A DNA stretch of 8,530 bases, from NCBI GenBank assembly GCA_020633555.1, contig JACKDL010000063.1, positions 1-8,530 of the forward strand, given 5' to 3'. The notes beneath the pieces were generated by a model that did no database searches, was not told where the DNA came from, and worked only from the letters and a program-made list of their open reading frames with translations. A program made the position numbers and the translations under genes. The stretch is from Myxococcales bacterium (GTDB taxonomy: Bacteria > Myxococcota_A > Bradymonadia > UBA7976 > UBA1532). Position 1 is the stretch's first letter; every line of letters starts with the position of its first letter. Of the stretch, positions 1 through 5,900 are shown piece by piece.

Positions 1-84
1 AAGGGCCGCGCCGCCGTCCTCAAGCCCGCTCCGCCCGATGACGAGCTCCCCCGCGACAGCCAGCCGCCCTGGGGCAACGAGTAG
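1..84 (+). CDS. 3' end of an unrecognised CDS (partial)
   Basis: The window opens inside a reading frame that runs 27 codons to a TAG at 82-84. Nearly all codons end in G or C, as in the confident genes of this window, which supports real coding. The visible tail is hydrophilic and rich in Pro, Asp and Glu, ending in QPPWGNE. It has no recognisable domain or membrane segment. A disordered C-terminal tail is the most that can be said, and the function is unknown because the gene body lies outside the window. No strong terminator follows; I see only a weak 4-bp CGGG/CCCG stem around 91-106. Confidence 0.5.
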   Translation, partial: KGRAAVLKPAPPDDELPRDSQPPWGNE

Positions 85-293
85 CAGGGTCGGGGCGACG
101 TCCCGGGGCGCCTCAGAGGGTCTTGAACTGGTCCCGATTGTTGCGGCAGGTGCTGCAGCACGTTGAACACGCCGTACAGCAGGGGCTTCGCCGCGGGCCT
201 CGCCCGCGCGAATGCCGCAGCCTGCGGGCTTGCGCGCCTTGTCGCGGGGGTCGCAGAGTGGGCCTGCGCCGAGGGGGGCGCGGGGGGCCGGCC

Positions 294-1520
294 ATGTCCA
301 CATCGCTCACGCCTTACCAGCGGCGGCTCTTCCTGCTGCTGGGCGTGGCCACCTTCTTCGAGGGCTACGACTTCATGGCGCTGGCGCAGATCCTGCCGAA
401 CCTGCGGGCGGATCTGGGGCTGTCGCGCTTTGGCGCCGGGGTGCTGTTCGCGGTGGCCAACGCGGGCACGGTGGTGGCCTGGCCCCTGGTGCGGGTGGCC
501 GACCGTTGGGGGCGCAAGCGGGTGCTGGTGATCACCATCGGCGGGTACACGGCGGCCACGCTGGCCAGCGGCCTGGCGCCCGACGTCTACACCTTCGGCG
601 CGGCGCAGTTCCTGGCGCGGGTGTTCCTCATCGGCGAGTGGGCGGTGAGCATGGTGTACGCCGCCGAGGCGTTCCCGGCCGATCGCCGGGGGCACGTCAT
701 CGGGGTGCTGCAGGCCTTCTCCAGCCTGGGGGCCATCGTGTGCGCGGGGGTCACGCCGCTGCTGCTGCAGGCCGACTGGGGCTGGCGCACCGTGTACTTC
801 GTGGGGGTGATCCCGCTGCTACTGCTGGCCTGGGCGCGCCGGGGCCTGCAGGAGACCGAGCGGTTTGAGCAGCTCCAGCGGGACGGCGGCGGCGAGCCCG
901 CGCGCCGCTCACCCTTCGCCATCTTCCACGGGCCCCACCGCAAGCGAGTGCTGCAGCTCGGCCTGATCTGGTTCCTCACCTACGCGTGCAGCAATACGGC
1001 CATCTCGTTCTGGAAGGAGTTCGCGGTGGGCGACCGCGGCTTCACCGACGGGCAGGTGGGGGCGTCGCTGACCATCGCGGCGGTGGTGTCGCTGCCGCTG
1101 GTGTTCGGCGCCGGCAAGCTCCTCGACCGCATCGGGCGCCGGAAGGGGGCGGTGGTGATCTTCCTCACCACCATCGTGGGCGTGTGGCTGGCGTACACGC
1201 TGGAGGGGCGCTGGGCGCTCACGGGTGCGCTGACGCTGGGCGTGTTCGGGGTGAGCGCGGTGCTGCCCGTGCTGAACGCCTTCAACACCGAGCTGTTCCC
1301 CACCGAGACCCGCGGTGAGGCGTTCGCCTGGACGAACAACCTGCTGGGGCGGCCGGGCTATGTGTTGGCGCCGCTGGCGGTGGGCTACGTGGCCGAGTCC
1401 CACGGCTGGGGGCCCGCGGTGGGGCCCACGGTGCTGGGCCCGCTGCTGGCGCTGGGGTTGATCCTGCTGTGGTTGCCCGAGACGGCGGGCAAGGAGCTGG
1501 AGGAGACGGCGGGCGGGTAG
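294..1520 (+). CDS. Major facilitator superfamily (MFS) transporter, metabolite:H+ symporter type
   Basis: This is a 408-aa integral inner-membrane protein of the usual MFS length, with about 12 hydrophobic segments in two halves. The loop 2-3 signature DRWGRKR begins at D70, and its second-half counterpart DRIGRRKG begins at D278. A paired motif after TM4 and TM10 is also present (FPADRRG in the first half, FPTETRG with R340 in the second). TM1 carries EGYD at residues 23-26, close to the DGxD motif of the aromatic acid:H+ symporter (AAHS) family. The C-terminus ends in PETAGKELEE, like the sugar-porter tail PETKGKxLEE. It should exchange or co-transport a small, perhaps anionic, metabolite with protons; the substrate cannot be read. 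I chose ATG 294 because the frame upstream (from 123) is Arg-rich non-coding-like sequence, the hydrophobic TM1 begins soon after 294, and a G-rich Shine-Dalgarno-like stretch lies at 283-288. It stands alone, with a convergent neighbour downstream. Confidence 0.9.
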   Translation: MSTSLTPYQRRLFLLLGVATFFEGYDFMALAQILPNLRADLGLSRFGAGVLFAVANAGTVVAWPLVRVADRWGRKRVLVITIGGYTAATLASGLAPDVYTFGAAQFLARVFLIGEWAVSMVYAAEAFPADRRGHVIGVLQAFSSLGAIVCAGVTPLLLQADWGWRTVYFVGVIPLLLLAWARRGLQETERFEQLQRDGGGEPARRSPFAIFHGPHRKRVLQLGLIWFLTYACSNTAISFWKEFAVGDRGFTDGQVGASLTIAAVVSLPLVFGAGKLLDRIGRRKGAVVIFLTTIVGVWLAYTLEGRWALTGALTLGVFGVSAVLPVLNAFNTELFPTETRGEAFAWTNNLLGRPGYVLAPLAVGYVAESHGWGPAVGPTVLGPLLALGLILLWLPETAGKELEETAGG

Positions 1521-1525
1521 GGCAG

Positions 1526-1544
1526 GGCGCCGCGACCCGGCGCC
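1526..1544. terminator. GC-rich hairpin between two convergent genes
   Basis: A perfect 7-bp stem (1526-1532 GGCGCCG with 1538-1544 CGGCGCC) closes a 5-nt loop. It sits in the 29-nt gap between the stop of the MFS transporter and the stop of the opposing metalloprotease gene. The position suits a shared bidirectional terminator. Neither side has a T-tract, so a textbook intrinsic terminator is not shown; Rho-dependent termination or simple transcript-end protection is possible. Confidence 0.4.
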
Positions 1545-1549
1545 AGGGC

Positions 1550-2107
1550 CTACTTGCAGTGCTTCTTGCAGTCCGAAGCGCTGTAGTGGCCGCCCTTGTA
1601 GGCGTACTCGGCGGCCAGACCCACCGACTGCGAGAAGCGGGGCTTCTCACAGGCCTTCTTGCAGTTGGTGCGGTGGGCGTTCAGGCGCACCAGGTGGCCC
1701 ACCTCGTGGGCGATGGTGCTCACGTAGTCCGCCTGCCCCTGCGAGAAGTGGTTGGTGCAGAGCTGGATGGTCTTCTGCTTGAAGACGGGCACCACCTGCC
1801 CATAGAGCACGGTGTTGCTCTTGCTCACCCGCTGGCACTTGTTCTTGGCGTTCTTGCAGACGAACTTGAGCTTCTTGTCGAGCTTCTCGAGCCAGTTCTT
1901 GCGGCTGCTGCCGGGCCAGTCCATCAGATCGTTCTTGCCCATCTTCTGGTCGATCTTGCCCACGTTGGCCTTCAGCCACTTCACGGCGGTCTCGATCTCG
2001 GCCTGATCGCTCTGGCTGCAGTCCTTGAACTCCAGATCCAGGGCGTAGGCGGGGCTGGCGACGAACAGGCCGGCCAGCAGGCCGAGCAGAATGGTGACGG
2101 TGCGCAT
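1550..2107 (-). CDS. Secreted Cys-rich zinc metalloprotease, M35 (Lys-metalloendopeptidase)-like
   Basis: This is a 185-aa protein. A classical signal peptide (MRT start, hydrophobic core, then ASPAYA with likely cleavage after A22) sends it to the periplasm or outside. The mature part is rich in Lys and has eight cysteines (C30, C84, C91, C117, C149, C153, C180, C184), enough for four disulfides; two pairs are spaced CX3C. The zinc-binding helix is HEVGH at 134-138. The layout upstream (IQLCTNHF before the HEXXH helix) and the AAEYAY element downstream at 165-170 resemble M35/Lys_M35 enzymes. The M35 motif GTxDxxYG, which supplies the Asp zinc ligand, is not evident, so E167 or another residue may be the third ligand. 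GGGAGGA at 2115-2121 on the minus strand, 7 nt before ATG, fixes the start. The peptidase fold call is firm; the M35 assignment is inference. Lower GC here than around it reflects the many Lys and Asn codons. Confidence 0.75.
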   Translation of the reverse strand: MRTVTILLGLLAGLFVASPAYALDLEFKDCSQSDQAEIETAVKWLKANVGKIDQKMGKNDLMDWPGSSRKNWLEKLDKKLKFVCKNAKNKCQRVSKSNTVLYGQVVPVFKQKTIQLCTNHFSQGQADYVSTIAHEVGHLVRLNAHRTNCKKACEKPRFSQSVGLAAEYAYKGGHYSASDCKKHCK

Positions 2108-2113
2108 CGGTGG

Positions 2114-2137
2114 GTCCTCCCTTGGCTGTGTCCTCCC
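2114..2137 (-). repeat. Duplicated Shine-Dalgarno-like octamer in the metalloprotease leader
   Basis: The octamer GGGAGGAC (minus strand) occurs twice, at 2114-2121 and 2130-2137, with start positions 16 nt apart. The gene-proximal copy is the probable ribosome-binding site of the metalloprotease. The distal copy is too far from any in-frame start to serve as one directly. It may be a chance short duplication or a standby site. Confidence 0.4.
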
Positions 2138-2184
2138 GTGGACGTCACACCATAGCGCGCTTTGCGCGGGGCACGGCCATTTCC

Positions 2185-2210
2185 CGGCCCCGGGGTGATC
2201 AGCGGGGCCG
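2185..2210. promoter_or_regulatory. Inverted repeat in the divergent intergenic region (possible operator or leader hairpin)
   Basis: A perfect 8-bp inverted repeat (CGGCCCCG at 2185-2192 and CGGGGCCG at 2203-2210) flanks a 10-nt spacer that contains TGATCA. It lies in the 147-nt gap between the divergently transcribed metalloprotease and methyltransferase genes, where both promoters must be. It could bind a regulator or fold in RNA. In such GC-rich DNA, short GC palindromes also arise by chance. A weak minus-strand -10-like TATGGT is at 2149-2154 with no clear -35. Confidence 0.3.
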
Positions 2211-2254
2211 CAGGGGGTAGGCTGCCCCGTCCCGCCACGCGACCGGAGCCGCCC

Positions 2255-2887
2255 ATGACCGCCGACCCCCGCTTCTGGGATCGCATCGCCGAGCGCTACG
2301 CCGCCAAGCCGGTGGACGATCCCGCAGCCTTTGAGCGCAAGATCGCCATCACCCTCGACCGGCTGCCGCCCGGCGGGCAGGTGCTGGACGTGGGCTGCGG
2401 CACGGGCTCGCTGTGCCTGCGGCTGGCACCCCACGGCGGGCAGGTGCAAGGGCTGGATCTGTCGCCCGAGATGATCCGCATCGCCCGCGGGAAGGCCGCC
2501 GCGGCCCAGGCCGCGAACGTGGCGTTCCAAGTGGGGCCCTTCGACGACACCTTCACGGCGGTGGCCGACGGCAGCCTGGACGTGGTGTGCGCCTACAGCC
2601 TGCTGCACCTGGTGCGCGACCGCCCGGCCGCGCTGCGCCACCTGTTCCGCCTGTTGAAGCCCGGGGGCAGTTTCATCGCCTCCACGGCGTGCCTGGGCGG
2701 CGGCTGGGTGCCCTTTGGGCTGATCCTGGGGGCCATGCGCCGGCTGGGGAAGGCGCCGTGGGTCGGCGTGGTGTCGCGGGCGCAGCTCGCGGCCGAGATC
2801 CAGGCCGCCGGGTTCGTGGATCTGCAGGCGCCCGACGTGGGGGCGAAGTCGAAGACGGTGTACTTCACGGTGGCGCGCCGGCCGTGA
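2255..2887 (+). CDS. Class I SAM-dependent methyltransferase
   Basis: This is a 210-aa soluble protein spanning a complete Rossmann-type methyltransferase domain of usual length. Motif I is VLDVGCGTG at residues 43-51, the SAM-binding glycine loop. An acidic residue ends strand 2 at D68 (GLDLSPEMI), as expected for contact with the ribose hydroxyls of SAM. Later come a motif like LDVVCAYSLLHLV (strand 4) and LFRLLKPGGSF, typical of UbiE/Methyltransf_11-type enzymes. It transfers a methyl group from SAM to an unidentified, probably small-molecule, acceptor. ATG 2255 is chosen because GGAG at 2245-2248 lies 6 nt upstream and the conserved FWDRIAERYA-type N-terminus begins at once; the open frame back to 2162 overlaps the probable promoter. 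It is divergent from the metalloprotease, and 106 nt separate it from the downstream operon, so a link to that operon is uncertain. Confidence 0.88.
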   Translation: MTADPRFWDRIAERYAAKPVDDPAAFERKIAITLDRLPPGGQVLDVGCGTGSLCLRLAPHGGQVQGLDLSPEMIRIARGKAAAAQAANVAFQVGPFDDTFTAVADGSLDVVCAYSLLHLVRDRPAALRHLFRLLKPGGSFIASTACLGGGWVPFGLILGAMRRLGKAPWVGVVSRAQLAAEIQAAGFVDLQAPDVGAKSKTVYFTVARRP

Positions 2888-2940
2888 GCTGACTTTCTTG
2901 CCGAAAACGTCCGCGCGCCTCGCACGAAGCGCCGGGCCAC

Positions 2941-2990
2941 GGGTCGACCAGAGTGAAAGGGACGCTGAGTCCCAGGCTTTGAGGAGACCC
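2941..2990 (+). promoter_or_regulatory. Nested stem-loop in the leader of the PqqD-like operon
   Basis: The 106-nt gap before the operon is the AT-richer part of this region and should hold its promoter, though I find no convincing -35/-10 pair. An inner hairpin GGGAC/GTCCC (2959-2963 with 2969-2973, 5-nt loop) is flanked by AAA and a nearby TTT. An outer pairing GGGTC/GACCC (2941-2945 with 2986-2990) would enclose the Shine-Dalgarno GAGGAGA at 2981-2987. It may be a terminator-like element for the methyltransferase or a translation-control leader. The stems are short, so confidence is low. Confidence 0.25.
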
Positions 2991-2993
2991 CCC

Positions 2994-3287
2994 ATGTCGA
3001 GCACCCAGACCCATCACACGGACCCCCAGACGGCCACCCTGGCCAACCTGGCGGTCAGCCCCACCGGCTTCGTCTTCGATCCGCGCACCGGCGCCACCTT
3101 CTCGGTGAACCCCAGCGGGCGCGCCCTGCTTGAGGGCATCCGTGACGGCCTGTCGCTGGACGCCCTGGTGGACAAGCTGGCCGATGACTTCGAGGCGGCC
3201 GGCGCCGATCTGCGCCGCGACGCCATGGAGTTCGCCCGGTCGCTGAAGGACCAGGGCCTGCTGCCCAACACCTTCGAGCTGGCGTGA
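2994..3287 (+). CDS. PqqD-like small protein (peptide chaperone / carrier-like)
   Basis: This is a 97-aa soluble protein. After a roughly 20-residue polar N-terminus (many Thr, His, Gln) comes a PqqD-type winged-helix pattern: a beta segment with FDPRTGATFSVNPSGRALLEGI, then a G-L-S-x-x-x-L helix pair and a final helix EFARSLKDQGLLPN. PqqD relatives bind peptide substrates and present them to modifying enzymes, classically radical SAM proteins in RiPP pathways. No radical SAM gene is in this window; the next gene is an ATP-grasp ligase, and relatives of this type also occur near ATP-grasp genes (the HPr-rel-A type, from memory). It lacks the DSL serine motif of an acyl carrier protein. GAGGAGA at 2981-2987, 6 nt before ATG, supports the start. 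It is first in the apparent operon, 13 nt from the next gene. The exact partner or cargo is unknown. Confidence 0.75.
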   Translation: MSSTQTHHTDPQTATLANLAVSPTGFVFDPRTGATFSVNPSGRALLEGIRDGLSLDALVDKLADDFEAAGADLRRDAMEFARSLKDQGLLPNTFELA

Positions 3288-3300
3288 AGGGGGGCATGAC

Positions 3301-4380
3301 ATGCGCGCCTTCACCGGCACCGTGGCCGTCACCGGCCTGAACGCCACCGACAACCCCGGCCCCGGGGTGGCGGTCATCCGCGCCCTGCGGGCCGACCCCC
3401 TGTTCCAGGGCCAGATCGTGGGCCTGGCCTACGACGCGCTGGACCCGGGGGTGTACCTGCCCGGTCTGTTGGACGCCGCCTTCATGGTGCCGTACCCCTC
3501 GGCGGGGCGCGGGGCCATCTTCGAGCGGCTGGCCTACATCAAGCACCGGGTGGGGCTGGATGTGTTGCTGCCCACGCTGGACAGCGAGCTGCCCGCCTTC
3601 CTGGACCAGGAGGAGACCCTGCGGGCCATGGGCATCGGCACCTTCCTGCCCACCCGCGCCCAGTACGAGCAGCGCGCCAAGGCGCGGCTGCACGAGCTGC
3701 GCACCCAGCACGGCGTGGCCGTGCCCGACAGCGAGCCCATCTACGAGGCCCACGATCTGATCCGCCTGGGGCAGCGCATGGGCTACCCGCTGGTGGTGAA
3801 GGGTGTGTTCTACGGCGCCGAGATCTGCCACACCCACGCCGAGGCGGTGGGCGCGTTCCACAAGGCCGCCGCCAAGTGGGGCCTGCCCATCATCGTGCAG
3901 CAGTACATCCCCGGCGACGACCTGTGTGTCGCGGCCGTGGGGGACGGGCAGGGGGGCCTGATCGGCGCCGTGCCCATGAAGAAGCTGATGGTCACCGACA
4001 AGGGCAAGGGCTGGGCGGGCGTGACCGTGCAGGACGAGCCCCTGATGGCCCTGACCCGCGATGTGATGCGTGCGCTCAAGTGGCGCGGCCCCTGCGAGGT
4101 GGAGGCCCTGCGCGACGCCGCCGGCGGCTACCACCTGCTGGAGATCAACCCCCGCTTCCCGGCGTGGGTGGATCTGTCGATGGGGGCGGGCAACAACCTG
4201 CCCATGGCCGCGGTGCGGCTGTCGCGCGGCGAGCCCGTGGCGCCCCAGGCCGACTACATCGTGGGCGCCGCCTTCGTGCGGGCCAGCGTCAACCAGATCG
4301 TGAACATCGCCGACCTCGCGCCCCTGAGCACCATCGGCGAGCTCCACCCCGACTCCCAGACCTCGAGGGCCTTCGCATGA
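3301..4380 (+). CDS. ATP-grasp ligase
   Basis: This is a 359-aa cytosolic enzyme of the ATP-grasp superfamily. It should activate a carboxylate as an acyl phosphate with ATP and join it to an amine or other nucleophile. An N-terminal pre-grasp domain with a glycine-rich TGLNATDNPGPG stretch comes first. The central ATP lid follows, with K167 in VVKGVFYGA and QQYIPGDD at 200-207. Then come the metal-binding elements GPCEVEALRD (E266/E268) and EINPRFPAW (E281, N283, R285). All expected catalytic residues are present, and the style is closest to the CarB/biotin-carboxylase-like branch. The substrate cannot be read. GGGGGG at 3289-3294 is 6 nt before ATG 3301; the ATG at 3296 is in another frame. 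Its stop overlaps the start of the decarboxylase gene by 4 nt (ATGA), so translational coupling is likely. Together with the PqqD-like protein it may ligate an amino acid to, or within, a bound peptide; this is inference. Confidence 0.85.
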   Translation: MRAFTGTVAVTGLNATDNPGPGVAVIRALRADPLFQGQIVGLAYDALDPGVYLPGLLDAAFMVPYPSAGRGAIFERLAYIKHRVGLDVLLPTLDSELPAFLDQEETLRAMGIGTFLPTRAQYEQRAKARLHELRTQHGVAVPDSEPIYEAHDLIRLGQRMGYPLVVKGVFYGAEICHTHAEAVGAFHKAAAKWGLPIIVQQYIPGDDLCVAAVGDGQGGLIGAVPMKKLMVTDKGKGWAGVTVQDEPLMALTRDVMRALKWRGPCEVEALRDAAGGYHLLEINPRFPAWVDLSMGAGNNLPMAAVRLSRGEPVAPQADYIVGAAFVRASVNQIVNIADLAPLSTIGELHPDSQTSRAFA

Positions 4381-5879
4381 CCACGCACACCGATCTGACC
4401 AAGGCTGTGGATCTGTCCCGCAAGCCCAAGCCCCTGTACGCCCGCCCGACGCTGCTGCGGCACCAGTCGGGGCTGATGAACAAGATGGGCACCCAGCCGC
4501 GCATCACGCCCACCGACGCCATCGACGGCGTGCCGGTGAGCGAGCTGGTGGCGCAGTACGGCTCGCCGCTGTTCGTCTACAGCCAGCGCACCATCGAGCA
4601 CCGCTACCGCGAGCTGCAGAGCAACCTGGCCCGGCGCTACCCCAAGGTGCAGCCGGCGTGGAGCTACAAGACCTGCTACCTGGACGCGGTGTGTCGCACC
4701 TACCACAAGGAGGGGAGCTGGGCGGAGTGTGTCTCGGGCATGGAGGTGAACAAGGCCCTGCGCAACGGCATGCCCATGAACAAGGTGGTGTTCAACGGCC
4801 CGGCCAAGGACGAGCCCACCCTGCTGGCGGCCCTGAAGGGCGGCGCGGTGGTGAACATCGACCACTTCGACGAGCTGGCGGCCATCGAGCAGCTCGCCAA
4901 GACCCACGGGCTGTTCCCCAAGGTGGGCATCCGCCTGAACATGGCCACGGGCAACACGCCGCGCTGGGACCGCTTCGGCTTCAACCTGGACAACGGGCAG
5001 GCCTGGGACGCCGTGCGGCGGCTGCAGGCGGGCGGGCGGCTGAGCCTGAACGGGCTGCACGCCCACTTCGGCACCTTCATCCTGGACGCCGACAACTACA
5101 CCATCGGCGCGACGAAGGTGACGGCCTTCGTCAACCGGCTGAAGCGCGAGCTGGGCATCACGCTCGACTACATCGACCTGGGCGGCGGCTTCGCCAGCCA
5201 GAACCGGCTGAAGACCCAGTACCTGCCCGGTGACCAGGTGACGCCCAGCCTGGCGCAGTACGCCGAGGCGGTGACCAGGGGCCTGAGCGAGCTGGACTAC
5301 GCCGAGCACGAGCTGCCCACGCTGATCACCGAGACGGGCCGCGGCCTGATCGACGAGGCGGGCACCCTGGTGACCACCGTGCTCGCCAACAAGCGGCTGG
5401 CCGACGGCCGGCGCGCGGTGGTGGTCGACGCGGGCGTGAACCTGCTCTACACGGCCTTCTGGTACAACTTCGAGATCGAGACCACGGCGCCGGTGGTGGG
5501 CGTGCCCGAGCCCACGGTGGTGTTCGGCCCGCTGTGCATGAACATCGATGTGGTGCGCGAACACATCATGCTGCCGCCGCTGCCCGTGGGCACCCGGCTG
5601 CTGATCCGCCCGGTGGGGGCCTACGCGGTCACCCAGTCCATGAGCTTCATCCACCTGCAGCCCGCGGTGGCCATGATCGGCCCCGACGGGCAGCACGCCG
5701 AGATCCGGGCGGCCGAGACGCTGGACGATCTGGTGCGCAACGAGCGGGTGCCCGAGTGGATCGAGGCGGGGCCCCAGCCCGCCGCCGGCCGCCCGGCCAC
5801 CCCCGGCCGCCCCGGCACCCCCGTGCTGCCCCGCCTGACCCCGTTGAGCGCGGCCGACCGCGCCATCCGCCTGAACTGA
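4377..5879 (+). CDS. PLP-dependent fold-type III decarboxylase, diaminopimelate-decarboxylase-like
   Basis: This is a 500-aa protein of the alanine-racemase-fold decarboxylase family (LysA, ornithine/arginine and carboxynorspermidine decarboxylases). Residues 1-60 are a polar extension, followed by the barrel. K98 in AWSYKTC is the expected PLP Schiff-base lysine. GLHAHFGTF (H228, H230), GGG at 269-271 and ETGR (E319, R322) hold the cofactor. In the C-terminal beta domain, C387 and D391 match the CxxxD active-site motif, and Y416 in GAYAVTQS matches the GAY motif. True LysA proteins usually have Cys-Glu-Ser and HIGSQ where this protein has CMN and HFGTF, so the substrate is probably not plain diaminopimelate. 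Reaction: removal of a carboxylate from an amino acid, perhaps one tethered to another molecule. The tail from about 465 on is a Pro/Gly linker. The start is set by the ATGA overlap with the ligase stop and GAGGG at 4365-4369. The family is sure; the substrate is unknown. Confidence 0.88.
   Translation: MTTHTDLTKAVDLSRKPKPLYARPTLLRHQSGLMNKMGTQPRITPTDAIDGVPVSELVAQYGSPLFVYSQRTIEHRYRELQSNLARRYPKVQPAWSYKTCYLDAVCRTYHKEGSWAECVSGMEVNKALRNGMPMNKVVFNGPAKDEPTLLAALKGGAVVNIDHFDELAAIEQLAKTHGLFPKVGIRLNMATGNTPRWDRFGFNLDNGQAWDAVRRLQAGGRLSLNGLHAHFGTFILDADNYTIGATKVTAFVNRLKRELGITLDYIDLGGGFASQNRLKTQYLPGDQVTPSLAQYAEAVTRGLSELDYAEHELPTLITETGRGLIDEAGTLVTTVLANKRLADGRRAVVVDAGVNLLYTAFWYNFEIETTAPVVGVPEPTVVFGPLCMNIDVVREHIMLPPLPVGTRLLIRPVGAYAVTQSMSFIHLQPAVAMIGPDGQHAEIRAAETLDDLVRNERVPEWIEAGPQPAAGRPATPGRPGTPVLPRLTPLSAADRAIRLN
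5787..5822 (+). repeat. 18-nt tandem duplication coding a Pro-rich tail
   Basis: Two adjacent 18-nt copies (5787-5804 and 5805-5822) differ at two positions and encode GRPATP and GRPGTP, residues 471-482 of the PLP decarboxylase. They are part of a Pro/Gly/Ala-rich, probably disordered C-terminal tail beyond the catalytic domain. The in-frame length multiple suggests slippage within a tolerant linker. Confidence 0.6.
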
Positions 5880-5900
5880 GCGAGCGAGGAGGGGAGTGTC

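Noticed and set aside
123..293. Longer N-terminal extension of the MFS transporter, from ATG 123
   Set aside because: The extra 57 residues are Arg-rich and unlike any MFS N-terminus; TM1 begins shortly after the ATG at 294.
113..310. Minus-strand 65-aa frame with a Cys-rich end (CCTACSTCCSTC) ahead of the MFS gene
   Set aside because: The N-terminal two thirds is Arg/Pro-rich, as in shadow frames of GC-rich DNA. It overlaps the MFS start and has no clear ribosome-binding site. Another minus-strand frame over 120-185 has good third-position G/C but no start or stop of its own, so a gene relic cannot be shown.
1550..3004. Long minus-strand frame extending the metalloprotease to 484 aa
   Set aside because: The extension is antisense to the methyltransferase gene and low-complexity; the signal peptide and ribosome-binding site place the start at 2107.
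2994..3287. Reading the 97-aa protein as an acyl carrier protein, by analogy with BtrI
   Set aside because: There is no DSL-type serine for a phosphopantetheine arm; the strand-helix pattern fits PqqD.
3876..4376. Upstream extension of the decarboxylase frame (667 aa in total)
   Set aside because: It lies inside the ATP-grasp gene in another frame and is Arg/Gly/Ala low-complexity; the ATGA overlap at 4377 is the natural start.
4377..5879. Naming the decarboxylase lysA
   Set aside because: The substrate motifs differ from LysA (CMN for CES, HFGTF for HIGSQ) and the context is not lysine biosynthesis.
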